Positions 1 through 7,634 of a stretch of 64,000 nt of DNA are shown piece by piece. The position numbers and the translations under genes are program-made. The notes beneath the pieces are model-generated. The model worked only from the letters and a program-made list of their open reading frames with translations. It was not told where the DNA came from and did no database searches. The number at the start of each line of letters is the position of its first letter. Positions within the stretch are counted from its first letter, which is position 1. Origin of the DNA: Geodermatophilus marinus (GTDB lineage Bacteria; Actinomycetota; Actinomycetes; Mycobacteriales; Geodermatophilaceae); contig NZ_QVQH01000002.1 of the NCBI RefSeq assembly GCF_003428645.1, forward strand, positions 299,622-363,621. Direction: 5' to 3'.

Positions 1-401
1 ACGGCGAGGTAGAACGCCAGCACCTTGGGGTTGGTGATGTTGGACAGGAACCCCTGCCGCCAGCCGGCCAGCGCCTGCCCGTGCAGGGGCCCGCCGGACG
101 GGGGCGCCGGGTACCTCCCCCGCACCGCCGAGCGCAGGGCCTGCACGCCCAGCCAGGCGAGGTAGGCGATGCCCAGCCAGCGGACGGTCTGGAAGACCGG
201 CTCGACCCGCACGAGCAGCGCCGCCAGCCCGGCCGCGGCCGCGACCCCCTGCACCGCGTTGGACGACGTCACCCCGACCGCGCTCCAGGCGCCCCGCTGC
301 CGGCCGCCGGACAGCGTGTTCTTCACGACGACGGCGACGTCCGGCCCCGGGACGAGGACCAGCACCACCGCGAAGGCGACGAACCCGCCGTACCCCGACA
401 C
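1..401 (-). CDS. LysE/RhtB-family exporter (partial, C-terminus outside window)
   Basis: The leftward frame runs off the left edge, leaving about 133 residues of the N-terminal part. It starts in a hydrophobic helix followed by VLVPGPDVAVVVKNTLSGG, the conserved N-terminal signature of LysE/RhtB amino-acid exporters, then a second helix and FLSNITNPKVLAFYLAV, the family's NPK motif. Members export amino acids or similar small solutes across the inner membrane; the substrate cannot be told. The GTG start at 399-401 is chosen because a TAGGCT -10 hexamer lies exactly 6 nt upstream, suggesting a leaderless mRNA, and no further start codon fits. It diverges from the DMT exporter gene. Confidence 0.85.
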   Translation of the reverse strand, partial: MSGYGGFVAFAVVLVLVPGPDVAVVVKNTLSGGRQRGAWSAVGVTSSNAVQGVAAAAGLAALLVRVEPVFQTVRWLGIAYLAWLGVQALRSAVRGRYPAPPSGGPLHGQALAGWRQGFLSNITNPKVLAFYLA

Positions 402-407
402 CGGTCC

Positions 408-413
408 AGCCTA
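408..413 (-). promoter_or_regulatory. -10 element, leaderless LysE gene
   Basis: TAGGCT on the minus strand, ending 6 nt before the GTG start at 401. No ribosome binding site can fit in between, so translation of a leaderless transcript is inferred. Confidence 0.5.
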
Positions 414-467
414 GAGCCCGGGGCAGGATGTCCCCGTGAGGGCGTGCGACGGTGCGCGCGAGGAGCG

Positions 468-1373
468 GTGAGCCGGCGCGGCTGGGCACTCTTCCTCGCG
501 ATGTCGGTGATCTGGGGCGTGCCCTACCTGCTCATCAAGGTCGCCGTCACCGACCTCTCGCCGGTGACCGTCGTCTTCGGCCGGTGCCTGCTCGGCGCCG
601 CGCTCCTGCTGCCCTGGACCGTCGCCCGCGGGCAGCTGCGGCCGGCACTGCGGCACTGGCGGGCGCTGCTGCTGTTCACGGTGCTGGAGATGACCGGGCC
701 GTGGCTGCTGCTCTCCTACGCCGAGCAGACCCTCTCCAGCTCGCTGACCGGCCTCCTGGTCGCGGGCGTGCCGTTCGTCGCCGCGCTCGCCGGCCGGCTC
801 GCGGGGGAGGAGGAGCGGCTCACCCCGGTGCGGCTGCTCGGCATGGGGGTGGGGGTGGTCGGCATCGCCGTCCTGCTCGGCCTGGACGTCGAGCGGGTGG
901 CGCTGCTGCCCCTGCTCGCCGTCGCGCTCACCGTGGTCGGCTACGCCACGGCGCCGCTGGTCGTCAGCCGGGCGCTGGCGGAGGTGCCCGGGGTGGCCGC
1001 CGGCGCGATCGCGCTCACGGTCACCACCGTGGTCTACGCCCCCTTCGCGCTGCCCCGGCTCGACGAGGCCGCCCGGGCGCCGGCGCCGGCGCTGGCCTCG
1101 GTCGCGCTGCTGGGGGTGCTCTGCACGGCGGTCGCCCTCGCCCTGTTCTTCGCGCTCATCCGGGAGGTCGGGCCGCAGCGCGCGCTGGTGATCACCTTCC
1201 TGAACCCGGCGGTGGCCGTCCTGCTCGGCGTCCTGCTGCTCGGCGAGCCGTTCACCCTCGGCCTGGCCGTCGGCCTGCCGCTCGTCGTGCTCGGCTGCGT
1301 GCTGGCCACGCGGCGGGGCCGGCCCCGCCCGGCCACCGAGGTCCCGCCCCCGGTGGACACCGCCGTCCCCTGA
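468..1373 (+). CDS. EamA/DMT-family transporter
   Basis: About 301 residues with ten hydrophobic segments and two EamA repeats; the first begins MSVIWGVPYLLIKVA and the second contains VLLGVLLLGEPFTLG, the repeat-2 signature with its conserved GEP. DMT proteins of this type are inner-membrane metabolite exporters; the substrate is unknown. GTG 468 directly follows GAGGAG (460-465), with unusually short spacing; GTG 444 is the alternative start. The C-terminus is proline-rich and cytoplasmic. It is divergent from the LysE exporter, so the two exporters share a 66-base intergenic region. Confidence 0.85.
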   Translation: MSRRGWALFLAMSVIWGVPYLLIKVAVTDLSPVTVVFGRCLLGAALLLPWTVARGQLRPALRHWRALLLFTVLEMTGPWLLLSYAEQTLSSSLTGLLVAGVPFVAALAGRLAGEEERLTPVRLLGMGVGVVGIAVLLGLDVERVALLPLLAVALTVVGYATAPLVVSRALAEVPGVAAGAIALTVTTVVYAPFALPRLDEAARAPAPALASVALLGVLCTAVALALFFALIREVGPQRALVITFLNPAVAVLLGVLLLGEPFTLGLAVGLPLVVLGCVLATRRGRPRPATEVPPPVDTAVP

Positions 1374-1401
1374 GCGGCGCCGACCTGTCGGCGGGCCGGT
1401 C

Positions 1402-1407
1402 TAGCCT
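1402..1407 (+). promoter_or_regulatory. -10 element, leaderless tag
   Basis: TAGCCT ending 7 nt before the GTG of the 3-methyladenine glycosylase gene, with no Shine-Dalgarno sequence between. Confidence 0.5.
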
Positions 1408-1414
1408 GCCGCCC

Positions 1415-1984
1415 GTGGACGACCGCACCCGCTGCGCAGAGCTCGTTCGATGTGCGTGGGGGAACAGCACCCCCGAGTACGCGGCCTACCACGACGAGGA
1501 GTGGGGCCGGCCCCTGCACGGCGACGACGCGCTGTTCGAGCGGCTCTGCCTCGAGGCGTTCCAGTCCGGGCTGTCCTGGATCACCATCCTGCGCAAGCGC
1601 CCGGCGTTCCGGGCCGCGTTCGCCGGCTTCGCGATCGACGCGGTGGCGGCCTTCACCGAGGACGACGAGGCCCGGCTCCTCGCCGACGCCGGCATCGTGC
1701 GCAACCGCGCCAAGATCCGCGCGGCGGTCACCAACGCCCGCGCCGCCCGGCAGCTCCCGGAGGGCCTCGACGCGCTGCTGTGGTCCTTCGCGCCCGCCGG
1801 TCCCCGCCCCCGCCCGGCGACGCTGGCCGAGGTCCCGGCGACGAGCCCGGAGTCGACGGCGATGGCCCGCGACCTCAAGCGGCGGGGGTTCGTCTTCGTC
1901 GGACCCACGACCGCCTACGCCCTCATGCAGGCCACCGGCATGGTCGACGACCACGTCGCCGGCTGCTTCCGGGCGACCGGCTGA
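1415..1984 (+). CDS. tag: DNA-3-methyladenine glycosylase I
   Basis: A 189-residue protein aligning without gaps over the diagnostic parts of E. coli Tag. The zinc-binding snap is present (Cys13, His26 in YHDEEWG, and the C-terminal DDHVAGC His and Cys), as are the equivalents of Glu38 and Trp46 (Glu47 and Trp55 in LEAFQSGLSW). The enzyme removes 3-methyladenine from alkylated DNA as the first step of base excision repair in the cytoplasm. The GTG start places these residues at a constant offset of nine from E. coli and lies 7 nt after a -10 hexamer. It is monocistronic. Confidence 0.95.
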   Translation: MDDRTRCAELVRCAWGNSTPEYAAYHDEEWGRPLHGDDALFERLCLEAFQSGLSWITILRKRPAFRAAFAGFAIDAVAAFTEDDEARLLADAGIVRNRAKIRAAVTNARAARQLPEGLDALLWSFAPAGPRPRPATLAEVPATSPESTAMARDLKRRGFVFVGPTTAYALMQATGMVDDHVAGCFRATG

Positions 1985-2145
1985 CCGGCCCCTCCCGGGG
2001 ACCCGCCGCGGCGCGGGGCTCCGCGCGGGGGACCTCCTGTTGGTCTACGGACCCCCCATACGGGATCATGGGAGCGGAGCTCACGACATCGACGAGAGCG
2101 ACACCGCGGTCGACCGGCCGCGGGTGGTCTGCGAAGGAGGCACGC

Positions 2146-2313
2146 ATGGCGGCCATGAAGCCGCGCACGGGTGAAGGTCCCCTGGAGGTCACCAAGGAGG
2201 GGCGCGGCCTGGTCATGCGCGTACCGCTCGAGGGCGGCGGGCGCCTGGTCGTCGAGCTGTCGCCCGACGAGGCCGCGGCCCTCTCCGAGGCACTGAAGGG
2301 CGCGACCAGCTGA
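2146..2313 (+). CDS. DUF3117 family small protein
   Basis: A 55-residue protein, MAAMKPRTGEGPLEVTKEG at its start and a C-terminal acidic helix ending SEALKGATS. It matches the actinobacterial DUF3117 family in length and in the MKPRTGDGPLEVTKEGR core. Function is not established; the fold is expected to be a short beta-hairpin plus helix. A strong ribosome binding site (GAAGGAGG, 2133-2140) precedes ATG 2146. The stop TGA overlaps a CTG from which the aminopeptidase frame continues, so translational coupling is likely. Confidence 0.88.
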   Translation: MAAMKPRTGEGPLEVTKEGRGLVMRVPLEGGGRLVVELSPDEAAALSEALKGATS

Positions 2314-3905
2314 ACACCCCCGCGAGCCTGCCCCCGGGCAGCCCCGCGCAGGACGACACGGCCCCGGCCGCCGGTTCCCCGGCGACCGGGGCCGCGCCGT
2401 TGCCGCGGGTCGAGGTCCTGTCCACCCTGCCCCCGCTCGGCGAGGACGACGTCCTCGCGGTGCCGGTCGGCCCCGGGGCGGTCCTGCCGTCCTGGCTGTC
2501 GGGTCCCGGCGCGCCGCTGGACGCCGCGCTGCTGGCCGGAGCGCTGGCCGACACCGGCAACACCGGCAAGCCGGGCACGATCACCAACCTGCCGGTGCCC
2601 GGCCGCCGGCCGCGCAGCGTGGTGGCGGTGGGCGTCGGCGACGCCACCCTGCCCGACCTGCGCAGCTACGCGGCCGTCGCGGTCCGCCGCGCGCAGACCC
2701 TCGCCGAGCACGGCGCCCGCCGGCTGGTGCTCCCCCTCGACGACCCGGCCGCCCCGGCCGGGGCCGAGGAGGTCCGCGCCGCCGTCGAGGTCGCCCTGCT
2801 GGCCGGCTACCGGTACCGGGAGACGTCGAAGCCGCACCCGCCCCGGCTGGCGACCGTCGCGGTCGTGGCCGCCGACGGCGCCGACCCGGCGGTGCTCGCC
2901 GCGGCCCGCGCCGGCGAGGTCACCGGCCGGTCGGTCGCCTGGGCCCGCGACCTGGTCAACACCCCGAGCAGCACCAAGGACCCCGCCTGGCTGGCCGACC
3001 AGGCGGTCGCGCGGCTCGCCGGGCTGGCGCACGTCACCGTCACCGTGCTCGGCCCCGACGAGCTCCGGGCCGGCGGGTTCGGGGGCGTGCTCGCCGTCGG
3101 CGGCGGCTCGGCGTCCCCGCCCCGGCTGGTGGTGGCCGCCTACCGGCCGCCCGGGGCCGGGCCGGCCGCCCCCGTGCTGGTCGGCAAGGGCATCACGTTC
3201 GACACCGGCGGGATCTCGATCAAGCCGAACGCCGGCATGCGGGAGATGAAAACCGACATGGCCGGCGGGGCGGCCGTGCTCGCCGCGGTCGACGCCGCGG
3301 CCCGCCTCGCGCTGCCGGTCGCGGTCACCGCCGTCGTCCCGGCCGCGGAGAACGCCGTCTCCGGCTCCTCCTACCGGCCCTCGGACGTCGTGCGGCACGT
3401 CGGCGGCCGGACGACCGAGGTGCTCAACACCGACGCCGAGGGCCGCATGGTCCTCGCCGACGCGCTGGCGCACGCCCGGCTGCACCTCGGCGCCACCGTG
3501 CTCGTCGACGTCGCCACGCTCACCGGCGCGATGAAGGTGGCCCTCGGCACCCGCACCGCGGGGCTGTACGCCACCGGCGACGGGCTGGCCGACGCGCTGA
3601 CCACCGCGGCGGCGCACGCCGGCGAGCCGGTCTGGCGGATGCCGCTGGCCGAGGAGCACGCCGACCTGCTGGAGAGTGCCGTCGCCGACGCCAACAACGC
3701 CCCCGGCAACCCCGGCGGGACGACGGCGGCGCTGTTCCTGCGGCCCTTCGCCGGGGACCTGCCCTGGGCGCACCTGGACGTCGCCGGGCCGGCGCGCGCC
3801 GGCTCCGACGACGCCGAGCTGGTCAAGGGCGGCACCGGGTTCGGTGCCCGCACCCTGCTGCGCTGGCTGGAGGCCGGCGCGCCGTGGAAGGACCCCGTCC
3901 GATGA
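2310..3905 (+). CDS. pepA: Leucyl aminopeptidase (M17 family)
   Basis: A cytosolic two-metal aminopeptidase releasing N-terminal residues from peptides. The catalytic domain has GKGITFDTGGISIKP (metal-binding Lys and Asp) followed by MKTDMAGGAAV, and the family signature NTDAEGRMVLADAL with its metal ligands and catalytic Arg. Counted from TTG 2400 it is 501 residues, normal for the family. The frame upstream keeps near-total GC at third positions back to CTG 2310, which overlaps the DUF3117 stop (CTGA), so I place the start there (531 residues); TTG 2400 is the conservative choice. The next gene overlaps by ATGA. Confidence 0.9.
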   Translation: MNTPASLPPGSPAQDDTAPAAGSPATGAAPLPRVEVLSTLPPLGEDDVLAVPVGPGAVLPSWLSGPGAPLDAALLAGALADTGNTGKPGTITNLPVPGRRPRSVVAVGVGDATLPDLRSYAAVAVRRAQTLAEHGARRLVLPLDDPAAPAGAEEVRAAVEVALLAGYRYRETSKPHPPRLATVAVVAADGADPAVLAAARAGEVTGRSVAWARDLVNTPSSTKDPAWLADQAVARLAGLAHVTVTVLGPDELRAGGFGGVLAVGGGSASPPRLVVAAYRPPGAGPAAPVLVGKGITFDTGGISIKPNAGMREMKTDMAGGAAVLAAVDAAARLALPVAVTAVVPAAENAVSGSSYRPSDVVRHVGGRTTEVLNTDAEGRMVLADALAHARLHLGATVLVDVATLTGAMKVALGTRTAGLYATGDGLADALTTAAAHAGEPVWRMPLAEEHADLLESAVADANNAPGNPGGTTAALFLRPFAGDLPWAHLDVAGPARAGSDDAELVKGGTGFGARTLLRWLEAGAPWKDPVR

Positions 3906-5368
3906 CCGGCGAGGACACCGGGGTCGTCTTCCCCGCCGGGCCGGACGGGCGGCGCAGCACCGCGGTGCTGGGCCGGTCGGTGGTCGCCGACGCGCTGCGA
4001 CCGGTCGACCCGACCGGGGCCGCGGCCGCCGAGCGGGAGACCAACTGGCGGTCCGGGTACCTGGTGCACTTCCGCCGGCTGGTCGAGGCGGGGCTGCCCA
4101 GCCGCGAGGCCGCGCTGGCCGTCGCCGACGCCGGCCTGGCCTCGCTGCACCGGCGGATGCGGGTGGCCGGGCCCGACGGCACCGAGCAGGGGCTGGGCGA
4201 GCTGGCCACCGCGCCGGCCGGCCGGGTGCCGCAGACCGTCGAGGTCACCGGCACCGCCGAGCCCGAGCGGGAGCTGTCGCTGCCCTTCCACGGCGGCCGG
4301 TTGCGCGGGGACGACCTGCTGCGCCGGCTCGACGCCTGGGTCGGCGCCGGGGTCGTGGAGCCCTCCTGCGCGGAGGCGGTGCGGACGGTCGCGGCGCACC
4401 CCGAGTGGCTGTCGGTGCCCGGCACCACGGTCGCCGTCCTCGGGGCGGGCGCGGAGATGGGCCCGCTGACCGCGCTGCTGCGCTGGGGGGCGCGGGTGGC
4501 CGGGGTCGACCTGCCCCGCCGCCCGCTGTGGGAGCGGGTGCTCGACACCGCCCGCCGCGGCGCGGGCACCCTGCTCGTGCCGGCGTCCGGCGGCGACGGC
4601 GACCTCACCGGGCGGGCCGGCGCCGACCTGGTGACCGAGGTCCCGGCGGTGGCCGGCTGGCTGGCCGGGCTGCCCGGCCGGCCGGTCCTCGGCAACTACG
4701 TGTACGCCGACGGCGCGACCAACGTGCGGGTGTCGGTGGCCGTCGACGCGCTCACCGCCCGGCTCTCGGCCGAGCGGCCGGACCTGGCGCTGGCCTTCCT
4801 CGCGACCCCCACCGACGTCTTCGCCGTCCCGGCCGACGCGGTGGAGCAGTCGGTGCGGGCCTACGGCGCGCGCTCGCGGACGGCCAAGCTGATCGGCCGG
4901 CCGCTGCGCACCCTGTCGGCGGGGCGGCTGCTGCAGCGGGCCTACGTGCCGGGCAGCGCGCCCGGGATCGCCGACAGCCTGGTCGCCCAGCAGGGCCCCA
5001 ACTACGCGCTGGCCAAGCGGCTGCAGCGCTGGCGGGCCACCGTCGCCCGGGCGGCCGGGACGACGGTGTCGATGAACGTCGCGCCGCCGACCCGCACCCG
5101 CTCCGTCGTCCGCAACCGGGCGCTGGCGGCGGCCTACGCCGGGGCGCACCGGTTCGGCGTGGAGGTGTTCGAGCCGGCGACGTCCAACGTGCTCATGGCG
5201 GCCCTGCTCGTGCACGACCTGCACACCGGCGGCGGCCCGGCGCACGCGCACCCGTGGGAGGACGAGGCGTTCGCCGCCGCGCACGGCGGGCTGTGGCGGG
5301 CCGCCTACGCCCCGCGCAGCGCGCTCGGCCTGGCCGCGCTGCTCGGCTACGGGGCCGCCCGCGGGTGA
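3902..5368 (+). CDS. Uncharacterised conserved protein, Rossmann-like
   Basis: A 488-residue soluble protein that I cannot assign to a named family. Near residue 178 it has TVAVLGAGAEMGPLTALL followed by an acidic residue after the second strand (VAGVDLP), resembling a dinucleotide- or SAM-binding Rossmann motif. Other well-formed blocks are GNYVYADGATNVRVSVAVDAL, LAFLATPTDVFAVP and a C-terminal SNVLMAALLVHDLHTGG. No signal peptide or membrane segment is seen. ATG 3902 overlaps the aminopeptidase stop (ATGA), so the two are translationally coupled and probably functionally linked. A reductase or methyltransferase role is possible but unproven. Confidence 0.8.
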   Translation: MTGEDTGVVFPAGPDGRRSTAVLGRSVVADALRPVDPTGAAAAERETNWRSGYLVHFRRLVEAGLPSREAALAVADAGLASLHRRMRVAGPDGTEQGLGELATAPAGRVPQTVEVTGTAEPERELSLPFHGGRLRGDDLLRRLDAWVGAGVVEPSCAEAVRTVAAHPEWLSVPGTTVAVLGAGAEMGPLTALLRWGARVAGVDLPRRPLWERVLDTARRGAGTLLVPASGGDGDLTGRAGADLVTEVPAVAGWLAGLPGRPVLGNYVYADGATNVRVSVAVDALTARLSAERPDLALAFLATPTDVFAVPADAVEQSVRAYGARSRTAKLIGRPLRTLSAGRLLQRAYVPGSAPGIADSLVAQQGPNYALAKRLQRWRATVARAAGTTVSMNVAPPTRTRSVVRNRALAAAYAGAHRFGVEVFEPATSNVLMAALLVHDLHTGGGPAHAHPWEDEAFAAAHGGLWRAAYAPRSALGLAALLGYGAARG

Positions 5369-5420
5369 CCCCCGGCGTCCCCGACCGGGATCAGGGCGTC
5401 ACGCGCGCGCGGACCACGGC

Positions 5421-5831
5421 TCAACTGCGGAGCGAGGCGGCGTCCACCTCGAGGTCCAGCACGCGCGCGACCCGGTCGAGGTCGACGTCCTGGGCGAGGA
5501 GGACCGCGGAGGTGCGCCACGCGACGGCCGCGATGAGGCAGTCGACCATCCCGCGCGGGGTCACCCCGACGCGTCGGCAGCGGCGGTAGACGCGCGAGGC
5601 TGCGTCGAAGTCGGCGGCGGGGTCGACCGGCAGCAGGTGGTGCCGCAGCAGCAGGCGGCGCAGGTCCGCGGCCCGGCGGTCGTCGCGCGCTCCGGCGCAC
5701 ACCTCCATCACCACCGGCTCGGTGACGGCGAGGGGGCCGTCGGCCGCGACGAGCGCGGTCAGCCGGCGATCCACCGGGCTGCCGGTCGCCCGGTCGTACT
5801 CGACCCAGGCGGAGGTGTCGGCCAGGATCAC
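5421..5831 (-). CDS. vapC: PIN-domain ribonuclease toxin (VapC family)
   Basis: A 136-residue PIN domain beginning VILADTSAWVEY. The acidic Mg2+-binding residues expected of VapC nucleases are present: Asp5, Glu43 in VVMEV, Asp97 in MVDCLIAAVA and Asp115/117 near the end. VapC toxins cleave specific RNAs and are blocked by the cognate VapB. The GTG start overlaps the antitoxin stop (GTGA), the usual coupled arrangement with antitoxin first. Its target RNA cannot be inferred. It converges on the uncharacterised 3902 gene. Confidence 0.9.
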   Translation of the reverse strand: MILADTSAWVEYDRATGSPVDRRLTALVAADGPLAVTEPVVMEVCAGARDDRRAADLRRLLLRHHLLPVDPAADFDAASRVYRRCRRVGVTPRGMVDCLIAAVAWRTSAVLLAQDVDLDRVARVLDLEVDAASLRS

Positions 5832-6040
5832 CCGCGAACTGCCGGGGGCGAGTCGTCGGGCAGCGTGCCGATCGCCCGGGCCCCGCGCATGGCCAGCGCC
5901 TCCTCCCGGGTCATCGGCTGGCCGGCGAGGTGGCGCAGCGCCAGGTCCACGGCCTCGGTCTTGGTCCGGACGCCGTACCGTTCCATGATCGTCTCCACGA
6001 GGTGGTCGGGCAGCTCGATGTTGGTCCGGGACCGGGTCAT
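5828..6040 (-). CDS. vapB: VapB-type antitoxin
   Basis: A 70-residue protein whose N-terminal half (TNIELPDHLVETIMERYG, then TKTEAVDLALRHLAG) is the ribbon-helix-helix DNA-binding domain of the VapB/PF09957 type. The C-terminal tail, with PDDSPP, would wrap the toxin. As with other VapBs it should neutralise the adjacent PIN toxin and autorepress the operon. ATG 6038-6040 sits 6 nt after a TACGGT -10 element, so the transcript is probably leaderless, with no separate ribosome binding site. Confidence 0.88.
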   Translation of the reverse strand: MTRSRTNIELPDHLVETIMERYGVRTKTEAVDLALRHLAGQPMTREEALAMRGARAIGTLPDDSPPAVRG

Positions 6041-6046
6041 GCACCT

Positions 6047-6052
6047 ACCGTA
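6047..6052 (-). promoter_or_regulatory. -10 element, leaderless vapBC
   Basis: TACGGT on the minus strand ending 6 nt before the VapB ATG. Nearby, GTACACCTGTCGTACACCTG-like sequence at 6062-6079 contains a short direct repeat (CAGGTGTAC on plus or its complement) that could be the VapB operator. Confidence 0.45.
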
Positions 6053-6087
6053 CCCGCCACAGGTGTACGACAGGTGTACCGCGGTCG

Positions 6088-7590
6088 TCAGGCCGGGCCG
6101 ACCATCGCGGCGACGATCTCGGCCGACAGGGTCACCAGCGGCAGCCCGCCGCCGGGGTGGGCCGACCCGCCGACGAGGAACAGCCCGGGCACGGGGGAGG
6201 CGTTGGCCGGGCGCAGGAACGCCGCCCGGGCGCCGTTGCTCGACGTCCCGTAGATCGAGCCGCCGACGCTGCGGGTGTCCCGCTCGAGGTCGGCCGGCGT
6301 GCGGGCCACCGACCAGCGCACCCGCCCGCGGACGTCGAGCCCGCGGGCGGCCAGCACGTCGAGCACCCGCGCGGCGTACCGGTCGGCCAGGCCGGGGGCG
6401 TCCCAGTCCGCCCCGCCGGCCGGGTCGTGCCGCGGGGCGTTGACCAGCACGAACCACGACTCGCTGTCGTCGTCCGGCCGGGTGGCGGGGTCGTCGGGCG
6501 CCGATACGTAGACCGTCGGGTCGGGCACGGGGCGCGGCGCACCGGCGTGCCGGCCGACGCCGAAGACCGCGTCGAACTCGGCGTCGTAGTCGGCCGGGAA
6601 CAGCACCGTGTGGTGGGCCAGCCCGGGCGTGCGGCCGCGCAGCGCCAGCAGCAGCACGAAGCCCGAAAGGGAGGGGGTGCTCCGGGCCAGGTCGCGGCGC
6701 ACCCCGCGGGTCGCGCGCCCCGGCGGCAGCAGGTCGGCGTACAGGCCCGCGGCGTCCCCGGCGGCGACGACGACGTCCGCCGGCAGCACCCCGCCGCCGG
6801 CCAGCCGCACCCCGGCCGCCCGGCCGCCCTCGACGAGCACCCGCTCGACCGGGCAGCCGGTGCGGACCACCGCCCCCCGCTCGGCCGCCCGGGCGGCGAC
6901 CGCCAGCGCCAGCCGGCGCAGCCCGCCGCGGACGTACCACGAGCCGAACCGCTGCTCGACGTACGGCACGGTGGCCAGCACCGCCGGGGCCCGCCGCGGG
7001 TCCGACCCCGAGTAGGTGGCGTACCGGTCCAGCAGCATGCGCAGCGCGGGGGAGTCCAGCAGCTCCGCGCCCAGGCCGCGCAGGGTCTGCCACGGCGCGA
7101 CGGTGGCCACGTCCCGCGGGCTGCGGGCCAGCCGCGCCAGGGTGCCGGCGCCGGCCAGCGGGGAGCGGAGGAACGGCTGCTCGGTGATCCGCCACATCGC
7201 CTCGGCGCGCGCGGTCAGCCGGTCCCACTGGGTCCCGGCGTCCGCGCCGAGGGCGGCGTCGAGGGCGGCCGGGATGCGCGCGGCCTCCCCCGGCACGGCG
7301 AGCCGCGTGCCGTCGGGGAAGCGGTAGGCGACGGCGGGGTCGAGGCGCACCAGGTCGACGGCGTCCTCCAGCGCTGCGCCGGTGGCGGCGAAGAGGTCCC
7401 GGTACACCTGCGGCAGGGTCACCAGGCTGGGCCCGGTGTCGAAGCCGTGGCCGTCGCGGGCGTACCAGCCCAGCTTGCCGCCGACCTGCGGTGCCTGCTC
7501 CAGGACGGTGACCGCGTGGCCCTGCGCGGCGAGCCGGGCGGCCGCGGCGAGCCCGCCCAGGCCGGCCCCGACCACCGCCACCCGCGCCAC
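6088..7590 (-). CDS. Phytoene desaturase-family FAD-dependent oxidoreductase (CrtI type)
   Basis: A 500-residue flavoprotein with an N-terminal FAD-binding motif VAVVGAGLGGLAAAARLAAQ followed by GGKLGWYARDGHGFDTGPS, and a C-terminal block GLFLVGGSAHPGGGLPLV, both diagnostic of the CrtI/CrtN/CrtO desaturase-isomerase group. Such enzymes introduce double bonds or oxygenate carotenoid ends at the membrane. No other carotenoid gene is adjacent, so the step is unknown. I choose GTG 7588-7590 because TACCGT ends 7 nt upstream; GTG 7599, three codons earlier, overlaps that hexamer and has no ribosome binding site. Confidence 0.87.
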   Translation of the reverse strand: MARVAVVGAGLGGLAAAARLAAQGHAVTVLEQAPQVGGKLGWYARDGHGFDTGPSLVTLPQVYRDLFAATGAALEDAVDLVRLDPAVAYRFPDGTRLAVPGEAARIPAALDAALGADAGTQWDRLTARAEAMWRITEQPFLRSPLAGAGTLARLARSPRDVATVAPWQTLRGLGAELLDSPALRMLLDRYATYSGSDPRRAPAVLATVPYVEQRFGSWYVRGGLRRLALAVAARAAERGAVVRTGCPVERVLVEGGRAAGVRLAGGGVLPADVVVAAGDAAGLYADLLPPGRATRGVRRDLARSTPSLSGFVLLLALRGRTPGLAHHTVLFPADYDAEFDAVFGVGRHAGAPRPVPDPTVYVSAPDDPATRPDDDSESWFVLVNAPRHDPAGGADWDAPGLADRYAARVLDVLAARGLDVRGRVRWSVARTPADLERDTRSVGGSIYGTSSNGARAAFLRPANASPVPGLFLVGGSAHPGGGLPLVTLSAEIVAAMVGPA

Positions 7591-7597
7591 GCCCGCC

Positions 7598-7603
7598 ACG
7601 GTA
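7598..7603 (-). promoter_or_regulatory. -10 element, leaderless CrtI-type gene
   Basis: TACCGT on the minus strand, 7 nt before GTG 7590. It supports the shorter start over GTG 7599. Confidence 0.4.
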
Positions 7604-7634
7604 GAGCGCCGCTACGGCCCGGGCGCCGGGCGGG

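Noticed and set aside
1923..3773. 616-codon minus-strand frame across tag, DUF3117 and pepA
   Set aside because: Antisense shadow of conserved genes with no recognisable domain.
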